DNA of 31,715 nt, taken from positions 1 to 31,715 of the forward strand of contig NZ_CAMLMK010000021.1 of the NCBI RefSeq assembly GCF_946481155.1, given 5' to 3'. The position numbers and the translations under genes were made by a program. Position 1 is the stretch's first letter. Each line of letters opens with the position of its first letter. Positions 25,098 to 31,715 of the stretch are shown one piece after another. Source of the DNA: an uncultured Flavobacterium sp. Lineage in GTDB: Bacteria > Bacteroidota > Bacteroidia > Flavobacteriales > Flavobacteriaceae. A model generated the notes under the pieces. That model was not told the origin of the DNA. It was given only the letters and a program-made list of their open reading frames with translations, and made no database searches.

Positions 25098-26194
25098 TGA
25101 TAAAATTTTTAGACATACAAGCAATTAATAAGCCTTACGAAGCTGCTTTTCAGGAAAAACTGAAGCAGTGTATGGATCGCGGTTGGTACATTCTTGGCAA
25201 GGAGGTACATGCTTTCGAAACGGAATTCGCTGCTTATTGCGGAACAAAACATTGTATTGGCGTAGGGAATGGCCTCGATGCGCTAACGTTGTTATTTAAA
25301 GCATATATAGAATTAGGAAAGCTTGCTACAGGCGATGAAGTCATTGTTCCTGCAAATACTTATATAGCTACGATTTTATCGGTAATTCATGCTGGTCTGA
25401 AACCCATTTTTGTGGAACCGAAACCGGAAACCTACAATATAGATTATAAACAAATTGAGAAGGTAATCACTTCGAAAACCAAAGCTATTCTTGTCGTTCA
25501 TCTTTACGGGCAATTGGCTGCGATGGCTGCTATTCAAGAGATTGCTAAAAAACATAATTTATTGCTCGTTGAAGATGCGGCTCAGGCACACGGCGCTATT
25601 TCTGATGGGACTAAAGCCGGAAACTTCGGCGATGCGGCAGGATTTAGTTTTTACCCTGGTAAGAATTTAGGCTGTTTAGGCGATGGCGGCGCAGTTACTA
25701 CTAATGATGACGAAGTGGCGAAAATAGTCAGAAGCCTTGCTAATTATGGTTCGCATCAAAAATATTACAACGATTATTTAGGATATAATTCCCGTCTTGA
25801 TGAACTTCAGGCTGCTTTTTTAAGAGTAAAATTGCCGGATCTTGACATCGATAACACCAAAAGAAAAACCATTGCGTTTCGCTATCTGTCGGAAATCATT
25901 AATAAAAAGATTGCTTTGCCTTTCTACGATGGTTTGGGAAATCACGTGTTCCATTTGTTTGTAATCCGAACTAAGAACCGAAAGGATTTACAGCAATATT
26001 TATCCGATAACGGAATCCAAACGATGATTCATTATCCGATAGCACCTCATAAACAGGTTGCAATGAAAGACTACAATCATTTATCGTTCCCAATCACGGA
26101 ACAGATTCATGATCAGGTGTTGAGTTTGCCCATCAGTCCAATTTTAACTGAGGAGGAAGTGAGTTTTGTGATAAAAACAATAAATAAATATTAA
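25097..26194 (+). CDS. DegT/DnrJ/EryC1 sugar aminotransferase, FdtB-like
   Basis: PLP-dependent transaminase that adds an amino group from glutamate to a nucleotide-linked keto sugar. The 365 residues are full length. Landmarks are the cofactor contacts [11 protein letters not shown] (about 55-65), the aromatic-stacking [13 protein letters not shown] (84-96), D160 in [10 protein letters not shown] and the Schiff-base lysine K189 in [17 protein letters not shown]. The sequence [17 protein letters not shown] is typical of the QdtB/FdtB subgroup. The presence of an FdtA-like ketoisomerase 5 kb downstream supports dTDP-3-keto-6-deoxyhexose as substrate, giving a Fuc3N or Qui3N precursor. Which epimer is made cannot be told by eye. 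Confidence 0.92.
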   Translation: MIKFLDIQAINKPYEAAFQEKLKQCMDRGWYILGKEVHAFETEFAAYCGTKHCIGVGNGLDALTLLFKAYIELGKLATGDEVIVPANTYIATILSVIHAGLKPIFVEPKPETYNIDYKQIEKVITSKTKAILVVHLYGQLAAMAAIQEIAKKHNLLLVEDAAQAHGAISDGTKAGNFGDAAGFSFYPGKNLGCLGDGGAVTTNDDEVAKIVRSLANYGSHQKYYNDYLGYNSRLDELQAAFLRVKLPDLDIDNTKRKTIAFRYLSEIINKKIALPFYDGLGNHVFHLFVIRTKNRKDLQQYLSDNGIQTMIHYPIAPHKQVAMKDYNHLSFPITEQIHDQVLSLPISPILTEEEVSFVIKTINKY

Positions 26195-26217
26195 ACCAGT
26201 TTCTGTGAGAAAGTTGA

Positions 26218-27696
26218 ATGTCTGAAGCAAAATCATCATACCGACAGATTTTAAAAGCAGCTTCTCTTTTTGGAGGGGTTCAGTTTTTCGCAATACTAAT
26301 CTCAATTGTCAGATCCAAGGTTATAGCTGTTTTATTAGGGCCCTCAGGTATAGGAATTTCTACATTGCTTACTTCTACTATGGCATTGTTGAATGGTGTC
26401 ACCGGATTTGGATTAGAAACGAGCGCTGTAAAGATTATTTCTGAAAAAAATTCCCTTAGAGATAATGTTGAATTGGGAAGGGAAGTGAGTATTTTAAGTC
26501 GTTTGACATGGTTTACCGGACTTTTCGGAATGCTTTTGACTATGGTTTTATCCCCGTGGTTGAGTACAATAATTTTTGATTCTGAAAAATATACAATTGC
26601 TATAGTTTTGATTGCTGTAGCCTTATTATTTAAACAGTTATCCGGAAGTCAACTCGCAGTTTTACAAGGCTTGAGAAAGCTGAATCATTTGGCCAAGGCG
26701 AATCTGTTGGGTAATTTGTTTGGATTAATTATTAGCATTCCGCTTTATTATTATTGGAAAGCAGATGCCATTGCTCCGGCAATTGTGATTTCAACATTTA
26801 TCGGACTTGTTTTTTCATGGTTCTATAGAAGAAAAATACAGGTGAGATTACTGCCTATAAGTTCTAAACAAGCAATTCTGGAAGGCAAAAATTTAATGCG
26901 CCTGGGTTTTGTATTAAGTTTAAGCGGTCTTATAACAATAGTGGCCGGATACGTATTACAGCTCTTCATTAACCATCGTTCCGGTGTAGCTGAAGTAGGA
27001 TTTTATAATGCGGGTTTTGCTATTTTGAATTCCTACGTTGGGATGATTTTTACAGCGATGGGTACAGATTATTTTCCAAAACTATCGGCTTTTTGTAACG
27101 ATAATAAGAAAATTAAAGAAATGGTGAATCAACAGGCATTTATAGGTGTTCTATTGATAACCCCAATTATAGTTGTATTTTTAACCTTTACACCGATTAT
27201 AGTTTCCCTTTTGTATTCTTCAAAATTCTACACGATAGTACCTATGTTAACCTGGGGGATTTTGGGAATGCTTTTTAGGGCAGTTTCCTGGTCAATGGGA
27301 TTTATAGTATTGGCAAAAGGGGATTCCAAATTATTCATAAAAACGGCAATAGGATTTAATCTCCTATCTTTATTGATCAATGGTATAGGATATATCCTTT
27401 GGGGATTAGAAGGTTTGGGAATAGGTTTTTTGGTTTATTTTTGTATTCATTTTATAGGACTAAAGATTATTACAAAAAGGAGATATGAATTTGTGTTTGA
27501 CAGAGAATTTTACAGATTGTTCATCTGTTGTATTGGCATATGCTTAGTGGCTTTTTTGGCAACGTTCATTTCAAATGAAATTATCAAATTCGGATTAATG
27601 GGACTGATGATTATACTATCTGTACTATTTACATTTACAGAATTGAACAAAAAAGTAAATTTGAAGGAGATTTTAGTAAAATTAAGGAGAAAATAA
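26218..27696 (+). CDS. Wzx-like O-antigen/polysaccharide flippase (MOP superfamily)
   Basis: A 492-residue inner-membrane protein with about 12-14 hydrophobic helices, as expected for the polysaccharide transporter branch of the MOP superfamily. These proteins flip undecaprenyl-pyrophosphate-linked repeat units across the inner membrane. Typical features are the N-terminal LFGGVQFFAILISIVRSKVI, the loop LLGPSGIGISTL, GFGLETSAVKIIS, and a helix pair with SMGFIVLAKGDSKLF. The gene and its follower are visibly more AT-rich than the housekeeping region, a common sign of O-antigen genes acquired by transfer. It follows the aminotransferase gene by 23 bp and precedes the acyltransferase gene by 1 bp. 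Confidence 0.9.
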   Translation: MSEAKSSYRQILKAASLFGGVQFFAILISIVRSKVIAVLLGPSGIGISTLLTSTMALLNGVTGFGLETSAVKIISEKNSLRDNVELGREVSILSRLTWFTGLFGMLLTMVLSPWLSTIIFDSEKYTIAIVLIAVALLFKQLSGSQLAVLQGLRKLNHLAKANLLGNLFGLIISIPLYYYWKADAIAPAIVISTFIGLVFSWFYRRKIQVRLLPISSKQAILEGKNLMRLGFVLSLSGLITIVAGYVLQLFINHRSGVAEVGFYNAGFAILNSYVGMIFTAMGTDYFPKLSAFCNDNKKIKEMVNQQAFIGVLLITPIIVVFLTFTPIIVSLLYSSKFYTIVPMLTWGILGMLFRAVSWSMGFIVLAKGDSKLFIKTAIGFNLLSLLINGIGYILWGLEGLGIGFLVYFCIHFIGLKIITKRRYEFVFDREFYRLFICCIGICLVAFLATFISNEIIKFGLMGLMIILSVLFTFTELNKKVNLKEILVKLRRK

Positions 27697-27697
27697 A

Positions 27698-28456
27698 ATG
27701 GCTGAAATTATAAATAAAGTGTTTAGAAAACTGAGGTCAGTTTACCATAGGTTACGATTTTATTATTCCGTCAATTGGTCTAAAACGCTATATTTTAATT
27801 TTAAAAAATTCCCTTTTTCGACAGCTAAAAAACTTCCCGTTATTTTTTATGGAAAAGTTAGTTTTCAATCCATAAAAGGAGAAATACTACTAAACGGGCC
27901 AATTAAAAGAGGATTAATAGGATTTGGACAACAATTCGAGACTTCAACAAAATCAAAAGGAATTGCAGAGATTTTTTTAGAAGGGAAACTGGTTTTTAAT
28001 GGGCCAATGCATATGGGGAAGGATGTCACACTTTATATTAGTAAGGAGGGCTATTGTGAGTTCGGTTATATGGCTTGTTTAGGTTCCGATGTTAAATTGG
28101 TTTGTATGGATAAGGTTGTTCTTGGTGATTGGGCCGGAATTGGATATCAATCACAAATTATAGATACAAATTCACATCCCATGATCAATACCGAAACAAA
28201 TGAATATTATCCTAAGACCGGTCCGGTGGTTATAGGAAATCATAACGCGGTTTCCAACAGGGTTTCGATTATGCCGAATACACGTACTCCGGATCATTGT
28301 GTAATAGCCTCAAATTCATTGTGTAATAAAGACTATACCAGCCTTGGAAATAATGTTTTAATAGGAGGAGTGCCAGCAAAACTTATAAAAAACAATTATG
28401 CACGGGATTGGGAAAGTGAAAAAGAGGCTTTGGAAAATTACAAGACCAAATGGTAA
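27698..28456 (+). CDS. Left-handed beta-helix acyltransferase (hexapeptide family)
   Basis: A 252-residue protein. A basic N-terminus (MAEIINKVFRKLRSVYHRLR) may hold it at the membrane. From about residue 60 irregular hexapeptide turns build a left-handed beta-helix ending at GGVPAKLIKNN (223-233), the usual close of acetyl/acyltransferases. H160 in IIDTNSHPM matches the position of the general-base histidine of the xenobiotic/maltose acetyltransferase group. It probably O- or N-acylates a sugar of the repeat unit. The gene starts at ATG with a clear AAGGAG ribosome-binding site, one base after the flippase stop. It ends 2 bases short of the stop of the convergent next gene. Confidence 0.85.
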   Translation: MAEIINKVFRKLRSVYHRLRFYYSVNWSKTLYFNFKKFPFSTAKKLPVIFYGKVSFQSIKGEILLNGPIKRGLIGFGQQFETSTKSKGIAEIFLEGKLVFNGPMHMGKDVTLYISKEGYCEFGYMACLGSDVKLVCMDKVVLGDWAGIGYQSQIIDTNSHPMINTETNEYYPKTGPVVIGNHNAVSNRVSIMPNTRTPDHCVIASNSLCNKDYTSLGNNVLIGGVPAKLIKNNYARDWESEKEALENYKTKW

Positions 28457-28458
28457 TA

Positions 28459-28950
28459 CTATAGATTTTTCTTTTGGAATTTAGCCGGAATGCCAAACCA
28501 AATTTCATCGGAAGGGACATTTTTAGTTACAAATGACATGGAGCCTAAAATACTGTTGTCTCCAATTTCGATACCGTGTTGCAGTACACAATTTGTACCG
28601 ATAAATACATTCGCTCCAATGTTGGCACCACCGATTTGCTGCATATTGGTGTCCAGGTTATTGGTCATCATTTTCGGACTGATATAGGTATTGTTGCCAA
28701 TTCGCAATCCTCTGGCTAAAATACTGTCGTAACGAACCGTTACATTATCTCCGATTGTACAATTTCCCGAGGAAGAAACTCTTGAATCAAGATAGCAGTT
28801 TTTCCCTATTATGGTGCCTTGGCGGAGTTCTACATAATTTTTAATCACCGTGTTGTCTCCAATAACCACATCATCTTCAATAATACAAAATGAACCAATA
28901 GTTACATTTTTTCCAATTGTCGCTTTTTCCGATATGATGTTAGTTTCCAT
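28459..28950 (-). CDS. Hexapeptide-repeat N-acyltransferase (left-handed beta-helix)
   Basis: A compact 163-residue protein built of about eight to nine [LIV]-G-x4 hexapeptide coils from residue 6 onward (SEKATIGKNVTIGSFCIIED, DDVVIGDNTVIKN, GGANIGANVFIGTNCVLQ). It closes with FGIPAKFQ, a variant of the usual PGxPAK. The family includes the FdtC/QdtC and WbpD-type amino-sugar N-acetyltransferases, so this is a candidate for acylating the 3-amino sugar made by the FdtB-like enzyme. It is on the minus strand inside an otherwise plus-oriented stretch, downstream of the GT2 gene with a 163-bp gap in which I see no clear promoter. Confidence 0.85.
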   Translation of the reverse strand: METNIISEKATIGKNVTIGSFCIIEDDVVIGDNTVIKNYVELRQGTIIGKNCYLDSRVSSSGNCTIGDNVTVRYDSILARGLRIGNNTYISPKMMTNNLDTNMQQIGGANIGANVFIGTNCVLQHGIEIGDNSILGSMSFVTKNVPSDEIWFGIPAKFQKKNL

Positions 28951-29113
28951 GATAATATTTATATTGGCGTTGATTATAATAGTCCTTCCAAAATTGTTTC
29001 CCAGAAGAAATACGAATTTATAAATATTTGTTTAAACCTCAGTTTTTTTTGGGAAAAGCTGACACTTATTTTGTGAATTCTTGAAATATAGAATTTTAAT
29101 TATTGTGTAGTAA

Positions 29114-29998
29114 TTATATCCTTATTTTTAATTCCAACAGGATGTATTGTAGTAAAAGCGAAAAATCCCTTGCCTTGAAAACTTTTGTCATTTCATAATG
29201 AATTCTTTTCAGCAAAGCGCGATTCTCCTCTTTCGTGCTGTTCTGTCGCAAGGCTTTCTGTATGATTAAATAGGTAGAACGGTTTAGTTTTCGGGTTCGT
29301 TCATTGTTTTTGTGAAAAAACTGCGCGCCAAGTGAAGTGTGAAGTTCCCGTTTCATAATCAGGACATCAGGAATAAAATCAAAATTATAAATTCGTGCGG
29401 CCCTAATCCACAAGTCCAGGTCTTCATAAGCCAGATTTTCGTCATAACCATCTAATTTTTCAAAGACTTCGCGTTTCCCTAGGGAAGAAACCGAACATAT
29501 TTTGTTATACTGTCCTAAAACGGAAAGATAAATGTCGCCACTCGGAGGAGGATTTATGATTTTTCCATCATCATTCAGTTCGTAATAATAACCCAAATGC
29601 GCATTGGTTTCGGAAATGATTTCCGCATTGCCATATACAATACCCACATTTTCAAATTCTGAATTTTCGAAGGCTAAAAGTTGTTTTTCAACGCAATCCG
29701 GGAGTAAAACATCGTCAGCTGCCAGATCAATAATATAGTCGCCTTTGGCCAATGCCAACATTTTGTTGAAGGTTTTAGTATTGCCGATATTGGTTGGATT
29801 AGCTATAAAAATCACTTCAGGATGATTTGTAAGCCAATTTTCAATGACCGCCTTCGAGTCGTCTGGGCTGCAGTCGTCCGCAATTAATAACTCAATATTA
29901 TTATAGGTCTGTGACAGCACCGAATTCAGGGCTTCCTCCACAAATTGTGCGTGATTGTAACACAAACAGATTATACTAACCAGCGGAGAATTTTGCAT
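29114..29998 (-). CDS. Glycosyltransferase family 2
   Basis: A 294-residue cytoplasmic or membrane-associated inverting GT-A enzyme. The N-terminus has the GT2 opening VSIICLCYNHAQFVEEALNS, then LIADDCSPDDS (D41, D42), the donor/metal site IIDLAADDVLLP (D95, D96) and a late acidic motif YEDLDLWIRA expected to hold the catalytic base. Full length for the smaller O-antigen transferases. It would add one sugar to the lipid-linked repeat unit; donor and acceptor are unknown. It starts divergently from the GT4 gene across a 46-bp gap. Confidence 0.93.
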   Translation of the reverse strand: MQNSPLVSIICLCYNHAQFVEEALNSVLSQTYNNIELLIADDCSPDDSKAVIENWLTNHPEVIFIANPTNIGNTKTFNKMLALAKGDYIIDLAADDVLLPDCVEKQLLAFENSEFENVGIVYGNAEIISETNAHLGYYYELNDDGKIINPPPSGDIYLSVLGQYNKICSVSSLGKREVFEKLDGYDENLAYEDLDLWIRAARIYNFDFIPDVLIMKRELHTSLGAQFFHKNNERTRKLNRSTYLIIQKALRQNSTKEENRALLKRIHYEMTKVFKARDFSLLLQYILLELKIRI

Positions 29999-30044
29999 GT
30001 CCTGAATAAAACTTTATATTAGACGCTAAAATACACATTAGTGA

Positions 30045-31145
30045 ATGAATATTCCAAATAGGAAATATAAAATAGCCCTTATAGGGTACACTTTGAATTC
30101 CGGCGGTTTGGAACGGGTAATGTCATCGCTTTCACTTTACTTTGGTGAGCAGGATATTGAGGTTCACAATATTGTGTTTGTTGATGATGTTGGTTATCCT
30201 TTTTCAGGGACTTTGGTGAACATTGGCAAAATGAAGGAGCGGTATAAGGGTATTTTTGGAAAATTAAGACTTTTCCGTTTTTTTAAACACTATATTAAAG
30301 AACAGCGATTTGATTTTATCATTGATTTCCGGTACAGAATCAAACCTTTTCAGGAAGTATTGATTGCCAAATGGATTTACAATAAAAATACTATCTATAC
30401 TGTTCATAGCGGAAACATTAGAACCTACATCCCTAAGAATAAATTCGCCGCCAATCTCATTTTTAAGGATAAGTATGCGGTTGTTTGTGTTTCGGATGAA
30501 ATAATGCACGCTGTTGAAAAAAGATACGGTTTTTCTAATCTGGTGAAGATCAATAATCCGATAGCTATTGAAGAGATACAGCGTAAAGATGAAGAGGCAA
30601 ACGAGTTAGATTTTTCGTATGTAATTGGAATGGGAAGATTTGATTATAAGAACGTAAAACAGTTTGATAAGCTTATCGAAACCTATCTGGACTCTGATCT
30701 GCCTCAGAAAAACATTCATTTGGTATTACTGGGTGACGGAGAACGAAGAAGCGAAATTGAAACTGCTGTAAATCATCCGAAAATCCATTTTCTAGGTTTT
30801 AAAGAGAATCCATATCCTTACCTAAAAAAAGCCTTGTTTCTGATTTTGAGCAGCAAATATGAAGGTTTTCCAATGTCGGTTATTGAAGCAATGGCCAGTG
30901 GAACACCAGTTGTAGCTTTCAATTGTGTTTCGGGGCCGGACGAAATTATTACCGATGGGGAAAATGGCTTATTGGTCGAAAACCAGAATTTCGAAGCGCT
31001 GAAAGACAAGATGAATCTGTTTGTGTCGGATTCGGAATTATATCAACACTGTAAAGACCAAACTGTGACCGCGGTAAGCAAATTTTCTATTGACAAAATA
31101 GGAAGAGAATGGATGGAGTTGATGAAAATTGAAGTACTTTCGTAA
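30045..31145 (+). CDS. Glycosyltransferase family 4 (GT-B fold)
   Basis: A 366-residue retaining glycosyltransferase. The N-terminal Rossmann domain opens with IALIGYTLNSGGLERVMSSL, whose GG(L/A)E motif is characteristic of the family. The C-terminal domain has VIGMGRFDYKNVKQF, HLVLLGDGERRSEIE, and the E-x7-E nucleotide-sugar motif EGFPMSVIE (E273, E281), followed by ASGTPVVAFNCVSGPDEII. All key residues are present. It should act on the cytoplasmic face in repeat-unit assembly. It precedes the ketoisomerase gene by 22 bp, and the two are probably co-transcribed. Confidence 0.95.
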   Translation: MNIPNRKYKIALIGYTLNSGGLERVMSSLSLYFGEQDIEVHNIVFVDDVGYPFSGTLVNIGKMKERYKGIFGKLRLFRFFKHYIKEQRFDFIIDFRYRIKPFQEVLIAKWIYNKNTIYTVHSGNIRTYIPKNKFAANLIFKDKYAVVCVSDEIMHAVEKRYGFSNLVKINNPIAIEEIQRKDEEANELDFSYVIGMGRFDYKNVKQFDKLIETYLDSDLPQKNIHLVLLGDGERRSEIETAVNHPKIHFLGFKENPYPYLKKALFLILSSKYEGFPMSVIEAMASGTPVVAFNCVSGPDEIITDGENGLLVENQNFEALKDKMNLFVSDSELYQHCKDQTVTAVSKFSIDKIGREWMELMKIEVLS

Positions 31146-31167
31146 TCATAAAACCGCAAGAATTATA

Positions 31168-31569
31168 ATGGACATAGAACTGATTTCCATTCCCAAAATT
31201 GAAGACTACAGAGGAAATATCGCTGTAATAGAAAAAGACGTAGTTCCTTTTGACATAAAAAGGGTGTATTATCTTTTTGATGTTCCCAGCACTGCTAATA
31301 GGGGAGGGCATGCACACAAAGAGCAGTTCGAGCTTTTAATTCCGCTCTCGGGAAGTTTTGACGTGCAACTAAAAGACGGAAAGAAAAATCAGGTCGTAAC
31401 TTTAAACAAACCGGACAAAGGACTATTGATCAAATCAAATGTATGGCGGGAATTGGATAACTTTTCTTCAGGAGCCGTGTGTTTGGTGATTTCTTCAGGG
31501 GAGTTTGATGAAATGGATTACATACGCGATTTTGATGATTTTCTACAGTACGTTAATGGTAAACCGTAA
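31168..31569 (+). CDS. FdtA/QdtA-family sugar 3,4-ketoisomerase (WxcM-like cupin)
   Basis: A 133-residue cupin that isomerises dTDP-4-keto-6-deoxyglucose to the 3-keto sugar used by FdtB/QdtB aminotransferases. Family marks are RGNIAVIEK, KRVYYLFDVP, the catalytic histidine pair in RGGHAHKEQFELLIPLSGS, NVWRELDNFSSGAVCLVIS and DEMDYIRDFDDF. The frame opens upstream with a TTG at 31129 inside the glycosyltransferase gene, but the ATG at 31168 starts where family members do. Whether the product is the galacto (FdtA) or gluco (QdtA) isomer cannot be judged here. Its 3' end overlaps the convergent last gene by 17 bases. Confidence 0.9.
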   Translation: MDIELISIPKIEDYRGNIAVIEKDVVPFDIKRVYYLFDVPSTANRGGHAHKEQFELLIPLSGSFDVQLKDGKKNQVVTLNKPDKGLLIKSNVWRELDNFSSGAVCLVISSGEFDEMDYIRDFDDFLQYVNGKP

Positions 31570-31715
31570 AATTTATTCCGATTTTTTTCAGCGCTTGTTT
31601 CAGTTTTAAAAGCAGTCTCAATAGGAAACCAGGTAATAAAAAAAGCATTTTGGTTTTGAAAGCCATAGTACTGCGGTCTACATTTTTTAGATAAAAAATC
31701 ATTTTTTCGTCATTG
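31553..31715 (-). CDS. Partial gene, C-terminal 53 residues of an unidentified protein
   Basis: On the minus strand a frame runs in from the right edge and ends at TAA (31555-31553). It encodes a basic, partly hydrophobic tail (MIFYLKNVDRSTMAFKTKML, then LFLLPGFLLRLLLKLKQALK). Such membrane-hugging basic tails are common in glycosyltransferases of these loci, which would suit the context, but no motif proves it. Another minus-strand frame is also open over this short stretch, so the call is tentative. It overlaps the end of the ketoisomerase gene by 17 bases. Confidence 0.5.
   Translation of the reverse strand, partial: NDEKMIFYLKNVDRSTMAFKTKMLFLLPGFLLRLLLKLKQALKKIGINFTVYH

Noticed and set aside
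29041..29070. Possible hairpin with a T-run between the GT2 and acyltransferase genes
   Set aside because: Pairing is mainly A-T with mismatches and the T-run lies within the stem, so it does not make a convincing terminator on either strand.
31129..31167. Extended TTG start for the FdtA-like gene, overlapping the GT4 gene
   Set aside because: The added residues do not resemble the family; the ATG at 31168 matches the usual beginning.

Overview
The window looks like chromosomal DNA from a member of the Flavobacteriia (Bacteroidota), most likely Flavobacterium or a close relative. The signs are AT-rich sequence, a type IX secretion (type B) C-terminal sorting domain on one secreted protein, OstA-like and DUF349 proteins typical of the group, A-rich leaders with few strong Shine-Dalgarno sites, and several upstream elements matching the Bacteroidota -7 box TAnnTTTG. 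No rRNA, tRNA, CRISPR array, insertion sequence or prophage gene was seen.

Region 1 (about 1-14.5 kb, all minus strand) is mainly housekeeping: a DUF349 protein, shikimate dehydrogenase (aroE), a TPR protein, a class III aminotransferase, an OstA/LptA-like protein, adenylosuccinate synthase (purA), a Fur-family regulator, a bifunctional (p)ppGpp synthetase/hydrolase, a secreted beta-lactamase-fold serine hydrolase and a SpoU/TrmH-type RNA methyltransferase. Three intrinsic terminators (after the TPR gene, purA and the serine hydrolase gene) and several putative promoters divide it into transcription units. The RSH, Fur and PurA genes lie in a row, which is notable because PurA is a known target of ppGpp inhibition in other bacteria.

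Region 2 (about 14.6-21.6 kb) is a tight MoxR-centred membrane locus. On the minus strand run SpoIIM, an unrecognised polytopic membrane protein, DUF4129, DUF4350, MoxR AAA+ ATPase and DUF58, mostly overlapping or abutting. An RDD-family membrane protein is transcribed divergently from a 20-bp gap, followed by a TRIC-type channel gene. The arrangement suggests one membrane-anchored AAA+ machine. Its function is not established to my knowledge, and it is the best candidate here for a poorly described system.

Region 3 (22.2-24.0 kb, minus) is a large secreted protein with a T9SS type B sorting domain.

Region 4 (24.1-31.7 kb) is part of a surface polysaccharide locus: GNAT/FemAB-like transferase, DegT/FdtB-like sugar aminotransferase, Wzx-like flippase, two left-handed beta-helix acyltransferases, GT2 and GT4 glycosyltransferases, an FdtA-like sugar 3,4-ketoisomerase, and the 3' end of another minus-strand gene running off the right edge. 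FdtA and FdtB together point to a dTDP-3-amino-3,6-dideoxyhexose (Fuc3N or Qui3N type), N-acylated by one of the acyltransferases. The dTDP-glucose steps (RmlA, RmlB) must be encoded elsewhere. The strand changes three times inside this locus, which suggests modular assembly.
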